A stretch of 5,392 nt of DNA, taken from assembly GCA_020025055.1 (NCBI GenBank), contig JAHHST010000082.1:1-5392 (forward strand). The letters run 5' to 3'. This DNA comes from Longicatena sp. (GTDB lineage Bacteria; Bacillota_I; Bacilli_A; Erysipelotrichales; Erysipelotrichaceae). Position numbers and translations under genes: made by a program. Of this stretch, positions 1 to 5,392 are shown in pieces. How positions within the stretch are numbered: position 1 is the first letter of the stretch; every line of letters starts with the position of its first letter. A model generated the notes under the pieces. It saw only the letters and a list, made by a program, of their open reading frames with translations. It was not told the origin of the DNA and did no database searches.

Positions 1-58
1 AGAGGTCAAACAGACCTGAATGATATAAAATCATTCAACTGTTACAACCTCTTTTCTT
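1..58 (+). terminator. Hairpin with T-tail, probable terminator of the gene to the left
   Basis: Bases 1-6 (AGAGGT) pair with 47-52 (ACCTCT), 9-13 (AACAG) with 39-43 (CTGTT), and 18-24 with 30-36 around a 5-nt loop. The outer stem runs directly into a T-rich tail at 52-58. This nested stem followed by T residues is what an intrinsic terminator looks like, though the stem is interrupted and AT-rich. Since the window begins at the first paired base, the structure may extend further left. In related Firmicutes the gene before glyQS is often recO, but no part of it can be identified here. The segment could instead be the 3' end of a structured leader or small RNA. Confidence 0.4.
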
Positions 59-108
59 GTATAAAATATAAAAAAAACAGAAAAGAAGGCCTATTATTGC
101 AATGATGA

Positions 109-137
109 TTGATATTTTTGTTAAAATAAAGTATACT
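109..137 (+). promoter_or_regulatory. Sigma-A-type promoter for the glyQS-dnaG-rpoD-trmK operon
   Basis: A -35 box TTGATA (109-114) and a -10 box TATACT (132-137) are separated by exactly 17 nt; each matches five of six consensus positions. A-rich sequence at about 61-86 lies further upstream and could add an UP-like effect. Transcription would begin near 144, giving an untranslated leader of roughly 137 nt before glyQS. No other pair of boxes in the first 280 bases matches as well. The assignment rests on consensus match and position only. Confidence 0.55.
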
Positions 138-143
138 AAATTG

Positions 144-280
144 AACACTATTTTAATAATAAAACAATCGTATGGTAACAAAAAGTTACAAATATAGCTT
201 ATATAAAGCAGCAGAAGAAATGATAGTGTAGTATCTGTTCGATATGAATAATCAAAGTGTAGGTTGAAAGGGGCGTTTTT
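144..280 (+). other. Untranslated leader of glyQS, no canonical T-box found
   Basis: This AT-rich stretch between the predicted transcription start and glyQS contains no convincing reading frame. The only clear local structure is a weak 5-bp hairpin (175-179 with 185-189, A-only loop). The conserved T-box antiterminator sequence (TGGNACCGCG) and a leader terminator are both absent, so tRNA-Gly-sensing T-box control, common for glycyl-tRNA synthetase genes in Firmicutes, is not supported. The ribosome binding site AAAGGGG (267-273) sits 7 nt before the glyQS ATG and is strong. The purpose of the rest of the leader is unknown. Confidence 0.4.
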
Positions 281-1663
281 ATGAACAGCGAAAAATTATT
301 TGATACTGTAGTAGCACATGCAAAAAACAGTGGATTTGTATACCAAGGTAGTGAAATTTATGGTGGATTGGCAAACACATGGGATTTTGGACCATTAGGT
401 GTTGAATTAAAAGAAAATATTAAAAAAGCTTGGTGGCGTCGATTTATTCAAGAATCACCTTATAACGTTGGGATTCAATCAGCAATTTTAATGAACCCAA
501 ATGTTTGGGTAGCTAGTGGACACGTAGGAGGATTCTCAGATCCATTGATGGATTGTAAAGAATGTAAATCTCGTTTCCGTGCGGATCAATTGATCGAGGA
601 AGCAAGCAATGGTGAAGTTAGTGTTGAAGGATGGAGCAACGAAGCAATGATGGATTATATTAAAGAACATCAAATTGCTTGTCCAAAATGTGGTAAACAC
701 AATTTTACTGATATCCGTCAATTTAATTTAATGTTCAAAACATTCCAAGGAATTTTAGAAGATAGTAAAAACGCAATTTATTTACGTCCTGAAACAGCAC
801 AAGGTATGTTCGTAAACTTTAAAAATGTACAACGTTCAATGAGAAAGAAATTACCATTTGGTATTGGACAAATTGGAAAAAGTTTCCGTAATGAAATCAC
901 TCCAGGAAACTTTATTTTCCGTACTCGTGAATTTGAACAGATGGAATTAGAATTTTTCTGTCAACCTGGAACAGATCTTGAGTGGTATAACTATTATAAA
1001 GAAAATTGTATGAAATTTTTGACAGATTTAGGTGTTCAACCAGAACATTTACGTTTCCGTGATCATACTCCTGAAGAATTAGCATTCTACAGTAAAGGTA
1101 CATGCGATATCGAATATAATTTCCATTCACAAATTGGATGGGGTGAAGTATGGGGTATTGCAGACCGTACAGATTATGACTTAAAACAACATCAGGAAGC
1201 TAGCAAAAAGTCATTGGAATATCTTGATCCAACAACAAATGAAAAATATATTCCATATTGTGTTGAACCATCTGTAGGGGTAGAACGTTTATTCTTAGCA
1301 TTTATGTGTGATGCATATGATGAAGAAGAATTAGAAAATGATACAAGAACAGTATTACATTTCCATCCATTCCTAGCTCCTGTAAAAGCTTGTATTACTC
1401 CATTATCTAAAAAATTAAGTGAAAAAGGATTAGAAGTTTTCAAAATGTTAGCACCATATGCAAATTGTGAATTTGATGATGCTGGAAGTATTGGAAAACG
1501 TTATCGTCGTCAAGATGCAATTGGTACACCATTCTGTATTACAGTTGATTTTGAAACTGAAAATGATAACTGCGTTACTGTTCGTGAACGTGATACAATG
1601 AAACAAGAACGTGTTAATTTAAATGATTTAGTTGCTTATATCGAAGAACGCATTAAACTATAA
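281..1663 (+). CDS. glyQS: Glycyl-tRNA synthetase, single-chain (alpha2) type
   Basis: This cytoplasmic class II aminoacyl-tRNA synthetase attaches glycine to tRNA-Gly using ATP. The 460-residue protein is the homodimeric type shared with Thermus, archaea and eukaryotes, not the two-subunit GlyQ/GlyS type of many bacteria, and its length is normal. It opens with the family-typical GFVYQGSEIYGG and WDFGPLG segments (18-40). A probable zinc ribbon has CxxC pairs at C92/C95 and C134/C137. Other catalytic-core features are RPETAQG (169-175), motif 2 at FRNE (202-205) through R214 and FEQME (218-222), and motif 3 at GVERLFLAF (333-341). The anticodon-binding domain occupies about 360-455, with the GKRYRRQDAIGTPF segment conserved in the family. 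The start is set by AAAGGGG 7 nt upstream. It is the first gene of the operon, and dnaG follows after 21 nt. No truncation or missing catalytic motif was seen. Confidence 0.97.
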   Translation: MNSEKLFDTVVAHAKNSGFVYQGSEIYGGLANTWDFGPLGVELKENIKKAWWRRFIQESPYNVGIQSAILMNPNVWVASGHVGGFSDPLMDCKECKSRFRADQLIEEASNGEVSVEGWSNEAMMDYIKEHQIACPKCGKHNFTDIRQFNLMFKTFQGILEDSKNAIYLRPETAQGMFVNFKNVQRSMRKKLPFGIGQIGKSFRNEITPGNFIFRTREFEQMELEFFCQPGTDLEWYNYYKENCMKFLTDLGVQPEHLRFRDHTPEELAFYSKGTCDIEYNFHSQIGWGEVWGIADRTDYDLKQHQEASKKSLEYLDPTTNEKYIPYCVEPSVGVERLFLAFMCDAYDEEELENDTRTVLHFHPFLAPVKACITPLSKKLSEKGLEVFKMLAPYANCEFDDAGSIGKRYRRQDAIGTPFCITVDFETENDNCVTVRERDTMKQERVNLNDLVAYIEERIKL

Positions 1664-1684
1664 TTGCGTTAAGGTGGTAAAGAA

Positions 1685-3457
1685 ATGGCACGATTAAGTG
1701 AGGAAGAAATCAATCAGATACGTGCAAAAGCGGATATTGTTGATATTATTGGTCATTATTTACCTTTAACAAGAAAAGGGAAAAATTATGTAGCGCAATG
1801 CCCTTTTCATGATGACCATGATCCTTCTATGTCGATCAATGTCGATAAACAAATTTTTAAGTGCTTTGTATGTCAAACGGGTGGTAATGTGTTTGGCTTT
1901 GTTCAAAAGTATGAAAAAATATCTTTTATTGAAGCTGTTTATAAGGTAGCGGAATTAACTGGTATTCATATTGACCACTCGCTTGCTTTGCCAACGAAAA
2001 AAGTAAATCCTGCTTTTGCAAAACTGTATAAAGCAAATAAAGAAACAATTGAATATACACATTATCAATTAGATACTCTAGATGCGAAAAAAGTAAAAGA
2101 ATATCTATATAATAGAAATATTACTGAGGATATTATTACAAAATTTGAAATTGGTTTTAATCCAAATCAAGATTCGTTATATCGATTCCTTAAAGCAAAA
2201 AAAATACCAGAAGAGGATATTCTTAATGCGGGACTTTGTCGAATGACTTCAATTGGAATAAAGGATGTTTTCTCTAATCGAATCATGATTCCCATTCATG
2301 ATTCACAAGGGAATCCAGTTGGTTTTACAGCTCGTCGTTTTTTTGAAAATGAGGAAGCGAAATACATCAATACGACAGAGACAGCGGTATATAAAAAGGG
2401 AAATTTAATTTTTAATTATCATCGTGTAAAAGATATAGTACGACATGAAAAAAAAGTATTTCTTGTCGAGGGTGCTATGGATGTTTTAGCATTTGAAAAA
2501 ATTGGAATTTCAAATGCAGTGGCTACACTTGGTACTGCAATTACTGATGAACAACTTCATTTATTAAAATCCCTACATGTTTCAATTATTTTGTGTTATG
2601 ACGGAGATACAGCTGGTCGTAATGCTACATATAAATTTGGAAAAATTGCAATAAAGCAAAACTTACCATTTGAAATTGTAGAAAATCATTATGGTCTTGA
2701 TCCAGATGAAATTATTGATACATATGGAAAAGATGAATTAAAAGCAGTTGTAAATAAAACAGTATCATGGGTTGATTTTTTATTTGAATTTTTATTAACA
2801 AGATATAATTTAGAAAACTATTCTCAAAAGAAAGAGTTTGCCGTTGAAATGGCAGAGGCCATTGAGTCATTAGGTGATGATTTTGAAAAGGATAGTTATT
2901 ATATACGCTTACGTGAATTAACTGATTTTGACATGAAAGTTAAAGAAGAGCCCAAAGTTTCCTCTCAAAATCAGAAAAGAAAAGCACAAAAGTTAGAGCA
3001 AATTAGAATTATGTATCCTAAGTCCGGTCGAATGCATGCGGAATATGAAATTTTATCGCAAATGATGAATGGAATTACTGCATGTAACTATTACAAACAG
3101 GAACTAGGATTTCTTAAAGATGAAGATTGCAATAAACTAGCAATTTATATTATTGATTTTTATCGTTCTCATTCGCACATTGTAGTTGCTGATTTGTTAG
3201 ATACTATAATAGAAGATAGTGTAAAAAATCTATTATTGGATATTGCAAATTGGGAGCTATCTAGAAATGATGTGAATATGCATGCATTGAAAGAAGCGAT
3301 TAACAAAGCGAAAGATTGTTTTTTAGAGGATCAAATACAGATGCTAAATCAAAAAATTAAGCAAATAGCAGATCCAATTGAGAAAGCTAAGCTAGCCCTT
3401 GAAAAAAACAAGCTAATAAAAAAACGTGGAGATGCACTCTCCCAAGAAAGGAAGTAG
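1685..3457 (+). CDS. dnaG: DNA primase
   Basis: DnaG makes the short RNA primers used by DNA polymerase at the replication fork and works with the replicative helicase. The 590-residue protein is full length. The N-terminal zinc-binding domain has ligands C39, H42, C60 and C63 (CPFH and CFVC). The RNA polymerase core (about 110-370) includes the KYINTTETAVYKKGNLIFNY block at 226-245. Its TOPRIM fold carries E262 in VEGAMD and D306/D308 in YDGDTAGR, the expected metal-binding acids. Residues from about 430 to the end form the less conserved, helix-rich helicase-binding domain, ending in a highly charged K/E-rich helix. AAGGTGG (1671-1677) lies 7 nt before the ATG, which fixes the start. Only 21 nt separate it from glyQS and 4 nt from rpoD, with no terminator at either junction, so it is co-transcribed with both. 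No defects were seen. Confidence 0.97.
   Translation: MARLSEEEINQIRAKADIVDIIGHYLPLTRKGKNYVAQCPFHDDHDPSMSINVDKQIFKCFVCQTGGNVFGFVQKYEKISFIEAVYKVAELTGIHIDHSLALPTKKVNPAFAKLYKANKETIEYTHYQLDTLDAKKVKEYLYNRNITEDIITKFEIGFNPNQDSLYRFLKAKKIPEEDILNAGLCRMTSIGIKDVFSNRIMIPIHDSQGNPVGFTARRFFENEEAKYINTTETAVYKKGNLIFNYHRVKDIVRHEKKVFLVEGAMDVLAFEKIGISNAVATLGTAITDEQLHLLKSLHVSIILCYDGDTAGRNATYKFGKIAIKQNLPFEIVENHYGLDPDEIIDTYGKDELKAVVNKTVSWVDFLFEFLLTRYNLENYSQKKEFAVEMAEAIESLGDDFEKDSYYIRLRELTDFDMKVKEEPKVSSQNQKRKAQKLEQIRIMYPKSGRMHAEYEILSQMMNGITACNYYKQELGFLKDEDCNKLAIYIIDFYRSHSHIVVADLLDTIIEDSVKNLLLDIANWELSRNDVNMHALKEAINKAKDCFLEDQIQMLNQKIKQIADPIEKAKLALEKNKLIKKRGDALSQERK
3180..3210 (+). promoter_or_regulatory. Possible internal promoter for rpoD inside dnaG
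   Basis: A perfect -10 box TATAAT (3205-3210) lies about 250 nt before the rpoD start, within the dnaG coding sequence. The best -35 candidate, TTGTAG (3180-3185), is 19 nt away, longer than optimal, and there is no TG extension, so the match is partial. Internal promoters that drive rpoD separately from dnaG are known in E. coli and Bacillus subtilis, which makes the position plausible. In AT-rich coding DNA such boxes also arise by chance: another TATAAT at 2804-2809 has no usable -35. Confidence 0.22.
3447..3452 (+). promoter_or_regulatory. Ribosome binding site that fixes the rpoD start
   Basis: AAAGGA lies inside the last codons of dnaG, 9 nt before the ATG at 3462. It selects this ATG over the in-frame GTG at 3426, which has no such site and would add 12 residues unlike the sigma-A family. 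Because the site is within dnaG, ribosomes finishing dnaG at 3457 would pass over it, suggesting translational coupling. Confidence 0.7.
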
Positions 3458-3461
3458 TGTT

Positions 3462-4643
3462 ATGAAAAAAACAAAAAAAGTAGTATTACAAGAATACAAG
3501 ACTTTAGATGAAATTAAAGCTGAATTCTTAGAAGAATACAAAACAAATCAAGTTTTATATCAGAAAGATGTCATGGAAGCTGTAGAACATTTAGATATGA
3601 ATGATACAGATTTTGATGATTTATTTCAATGGTTCTCTGATAATGGTATCGATGTAAAAGATGAAGATGATGAAGAATTAATGAACGATGTTTTAACTGA
3701 TGATGACGATGATATTGATTTTTTAGATGATGAAGACGATGAAGATAATTCATTAGCTCATGAAATCGAAAACTTAGAGCAATCATTTGCAAATTCTTCA
3801 CATGCAAAAATTAATGATCCAGTAAAAATGTATTTAAAAGAAATTGGTCGTGTTGAATTACTTGATCCAAAAGAAGAACCAGAAATTGCAAGACGTATCC
3901 AAAATGGTGATGAAGAAGCGAAAAAGAAATTAATTTCTGCAAACTTACGTTTAGTAGTTTCAATTGCAAAAAAATATGTTGGACGTGGAATGTTATTCTT
4001 AGACTTAATTCAAGAAGGGAACATGGGTCTAGTAAAAGCGGTAGAAAAATTTGATTACACAAAAGGATTTAAATTTTCTACATATGCTACATGGTGGATT
4101 CGTCAGGCAATTACACGTGCAATTGCTGACCAAGCAAGAACTATTCGTATTCCAGTACACATGGTTGAAACAATTAATAAATTAACTCGTATTCAGCGTC
4201 AATTAGTACAAGATTTAGGTAGAGATCCAACAGCAGAAGAGATTGCAGCAAAAATGGAAAACATTTCTCCTGAGAAAGTCCGGGAAATTCAAAAAATCGC
4301 TTTAGAACCAGTTTCATTAGAAACACCTATTGGGGAAGAAGATGATTCTCATCTTGGCGATTTTATCGAAGATAAAGAAGCATTATCACCAGATGAATAT
4401 GCAAATAATCAATTATTAAAAGACGAAATCAACACAGTTTTACAAGGATTAACAGAACGTGAAGAAAAAGTTTTACGTTTACGTTTTGGATTATATGATG
4501 GTAGAACAAGAACCCTTGAAGAAGTTGGTAAAGAGTTCAATGTAACACGTGAACGCATTCGTCAAATTGAAGCGAAAGCACTTCGTAAATTAAAACATCC
4601 TACTCGTTCAAAACGCTTAAAAGATTTTGTTGATAAACCTTAA
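3462..4643 (+). CDS. rpoD: RNA polymerase primary sigma factor (sigma-70/sigma-A)
   Basis: The housekeeping sigma factor binds core RNA polymerase and recognises -35 and -10 promoter boxes. From the ATG at 3462 the protein has 393 residues, close to Gram-positive SigA. Region 1.1 covers about 10-78. A strongly acidic linker follows, overlapping its end: 21 of residues 64-95 are Asp or Glu. Region 1.2 begins at DPVKMYLKEIG (119-129). Region 2 includes NLRLVVSIAKKY (161-172), DLIQEGNMGL (181-190) and the -10-binding FSTYATWWIRQAI (205-217). Region 3 follows to about 310. Region 4 has LRFGLYDGRTRTLEEVG and the -35-binding helix-turn-helix VTRERIRQIEAKALRKL (361-377). About two thirds of its Arg codons are CGT, as expected for a well-expressed gene. 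It starts 4 nt after dnaG and ends 1 nt before trmK. A terminator-like hairpin begins 21 nt past its stop. Confidence 0.97.
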   Translation: MKKTKKVVLQEYKTLDEIKAEFLEEYKTNQVLYQKDVMEAVEHLDMNDTDFDDLFQWFSDNGIDVKDEDDEELMNDVLTDDDDDIDFLDDEDDEDNSLAHEIENLEQSFANSSHAKINDPVKMYLKEIGRVELLDPKEEPEIARRIQNGDEEAKKKLISANLRLVVSIAKKYVGRGMLFLDLIQEGNMGLVKAVEKFDYTKGFKFSTYATWWIRQAITRAIADQARTIRIPVHMVETINKLTRIQRQLVQDLGRDPTAEEIAAKMENISPEKVREIQKIALEPVSLETPIGEEDDSHLGDFIEDKEALSPDEYANNQLLKDEINTVLQGLTEREEKVLRLRFGLYDGRTRTLEEVGKEFNVTRERIRQIEAKALRKLKHPTRSKRLKDFVDKP

Positions 4644-4644
4644 T

Positions 4645-5307
4645 ATGAAATTAAGCAAACGATTAAGGGCTATTTACAATATGGTAAATAGCCCTTGCAT
4701 TTTAGCTGATGTAGGATGTGATCATGCATTGCTTCCAATTGCTTTAGTAGAAAGTGGTAAATGTAGTAAAGCTTATGCTTGCGATGTTAATAGAGGACCA
4801 CTTGAACGAGGAAAAGAAGCAATAAAAAATGCAAATTTAGAAAATAAAATAAATACAATATTAACTAATGGTTTACATAATATTCCAGATGATATTACTT
4901 GTGTTACGATTGCTGGAATGGGTTATGATACAATGGTTGCTATTTTAGAAAATGATTTAGACAAGGCGTATGCATGTAAACAATTAGTATTACAATCAAA
5001 TAACCATATATATGAATTACGTAAATGGTTGATGAATCATGATTTTACAATTGATTCTGAAGATTTAGTATATGAACAGCACTATTATCATATTTTATCT
5101 GTTCATTATGAAAAATCTAGTATGAGTGAAGATACACTATATTTTGGTGAATATTTATCAAATCATCCGTTATGTATACCTTATTGGGAACATATTCTAA
5201 ATAAAAAAAGATTAATTTTAAATCAATTAGATCCTCAACATAGACAATATCAATTGACAAGTAAGGAAATTGAAAAAATTGAAAATTATATCAACAAGGT
5301 AAAATAA
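4645..5307 (+). CDS. trmK: tRNA (adenine(22)-N1)-methyltransferase
   Basis: TrmK methylates N1 of adenine 22 in the D-loop of certain tRNAs using S-adenosylmethionine. The 220-residue protein has the family's MKLSKRL start, a SAM-binding motif I ADVGCDHALLP (21-31), an acidic position in ACDVNRGPLERG (D47), the TIAGMG motif (87-92), the LVLQSNNHIYELRKWL block (113-128) and a helical, charged C-terminal segment (about 165-220). Length is slightly short but normal. The ATG at 4645 is preferred over an in-frame TTG at 4627 because MKLSKRL is the conserved N terminus. It lies 1 nt after the rpoD stop and has no Shine-Dalgarno sequence, so translation probably depends on ribosomes finishing rpoD. 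Codons 7-18 also encode a perfect hairpin. Its seven Arg codons are mostly AGA, CGA and AGG with one CGT, unlike rpoD, in keeping with lower expression. Residue 93 is Tyr where a second Gly is common. Confidence 0.93.
   Translation: MKLSKRLRAIYNMVNSPCILADVGCDHALLPIALVESGKCSKAYACDVNRGPLERGKEAIKNANLENKINTILTNGLHNIPDDITCVTIAGMGYDTMVAILENDLDKAYACKQLVLQSNNHIYELRKWLMNHDFTIDSEDLVYEQHYYHILSVHYEKSSMSEDTLYFGEYLSNHPLCIPYWEHILNKKRLILNQLDPQHRQYQLTSKEIEKIENYINKVK
4665..4703 (+). terminator. Terminator-like hairpin inside the start of trmK (candidate attenuator)
   Basis: Bases 4665-4677 (AAGGGCTATTTAC) are perfectly complementary to 4684-4696 around the 6-nt loop AATATG, and one further G-T pair (4664/4697) is possible. 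After the stem comes GCA and then TTTT (4700-4703). The hairpin begins 21 nt after the rpoD stop codon, a normal position for a gene-end terminator, but it falls within trmK codons 7-18. The T-run is short and offset by 3 nt, so termination would be partial at best. A ribosome moving from the trmK start would melt the stem, while one paused at the rpoD stop would not cover it. The inverted repeat is directly visible; its function is inferred. Confidence 0.5.
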
Positions 5308-5341
5308 GAGTTGGATTCAACATAAATCCAACTCTTTATTA
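5306..5341 (+). terminator. Intrinsic terminator at the end of the operon, probably bidirectional
   Basis: Bases 5308-5317 (GAGTTGGATT) pair perfectly with 5325-5334 around a 7-nt loop, and two A-T pairs (5306-5307 with 5335-5336) extend the stem to 12 bp. It overlaps the trmK stop codon and is followed by TTTATTAT. On the opposite strand the same stem is followed by TTATTTTACC, so it could also stop transcription arriving from the right. This marks the 3' end of the glyQS-dnaG-rpoD-trmK transcript. Confidence 0.85.
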
Positions 5342-5392
5342 TATTAAAATTTTATGTATATCTGTGATTGGCTTTTCTTTGCTTGGACTATA

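Noticed and set aside
1..34. Minus-strand ATG at 34-32 opening a divergent gene to the left, with AGAGG 13 nt before it
   Set aside because: Only 11 codons are visible, spacing is long, and the same bases are better explained as a hairpin; not enough to call.
1..102. Open reading frame from base 1 to a TGA at 103-105, as the tail of an upstream gene
   Set aside because: The 34 codons show no recognisable family sequence and run through the hairpin and poly-A region; other frames stop at 17-19 and 21-23, so the upstream gene's frame cannot be decided.
171..190. TGGTAAC with a small hairpin as a T-box remnant
   Set aside because: It lacks the conserved ACCGCG portion and there is no following terminator, so the resemblance is too slight.
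536..1443. Three minus-strand open frames opposite glyQS (536-721, 912-1130, 1192-1443)
   Set aside because: They lie wholly antisense to a clearly recognised synthetase, show no known motif and are explained by the codon composition of the true gene.
2804..2809. Another perfect TATAAT within dnaG
   Set aside because: No -35-like hexamer at 16-19 nt upstream; likely chance in AT-rich coding sequence.
3426..3461. GTG at 3426 as an upstream start for rpoD overlapping dnaG
   Set aside because: It lacks a ribosome binding site, and the 12 added residues do not resemble the family, whereas the ATG at 3462 has AAAGGA at 9-nt spacing and a typical lysine-rich start.
3571..4062. Two minus-strand open frames opposite rpoD, rich in His and Leu
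   Set aside because: The His/Leu bias is the antisense reading of the Asp/Glu-rich and Lys-rich sigma factor codons; no independent gene signal.
4627..4644. TTG at 4627 as the trmK start
   Set aside because: It has no ribosome binding site and adds six residues before the conserved MKLSKRL N terminus; the ATG at 4645 is better.
5354..5392. ATG at 5354 as the start of a + strand gene running off the window
   Set aside because: No ribosome binding site precedes it and it lies directly after the terminator T-run; only 13 codons are available.

Overview
The window is an AT-rich stretch of bacterial chromosome carrying four complete genes, all on the + strand and tightly packed: single-chain glycyl-tRNA synthetase (glyQS), DNA primase (dnaG), the housekeeping sigma factor (rpoD/sigA) and tRNA (adenine(22)-N1)-methyltransferase (trmK). 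This is the Firmicutes form of the macromolecular synthesis operon. Low GC, strong purine-rich ribosome binding sites, TrmK (a mostly Gram-positive enzyme) and the glyQS-dnaG-rpoD-trmK order point to a low-GC Firmicute. The single-chain GlyRS next to dnaG and the short acidic-linker sigma factor would suit an Erysipelotrichia-like lineage, but that narrower placement is inference.

Layout. Bases 1-58 hold a hairpin-forming, T-tailed segment that looks like the terminator of a gene to the left. Bases 109-137 carry a good sigma-A promoter (TTGATA, 17 nt, TATACT), giving glyQS a leader of about 137 nt in which no canonical T-box motif was found. glyQS (281-1663) is followed after 21 nt by dnaG (1685-3457), after 4 nt by rpoD (3462-4643), and after 1 nt by trmK (4645-5307). 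A strong, probably bidirectional hairpin terminator (5306-5341) closes the unit. The last ~50 bases may be the 3' end of a convergent gene, which cannot be proven here.

The genes share a growth-related theme: charging tRNA-Gly, priming DNA replication, directing RNA polymerase to housekeeping promoters, and modifying tRNA. A possible extra promoter inside the 3' part of dnaG could uncouple rpoD from the upstream genes.

The most interesting signal is a perfect 13-bp inverted repeat with a 6-nt loop and a short T-run, 21 nt after the rpoD stop codon. It has the position and shape of an rpoD terminator but lies wholly inside the first codons of trmK. It could act as an attenuator that lowers trmK expression relative to rpoD, sensitive to whether ribosomes restart at the nearly abutting trmK ATG. 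No phage, insertion sequence, CRISPR, RNA gene or evidently new multi-gene system is visible; apart from these regulatory points the region is ordinary core genome.
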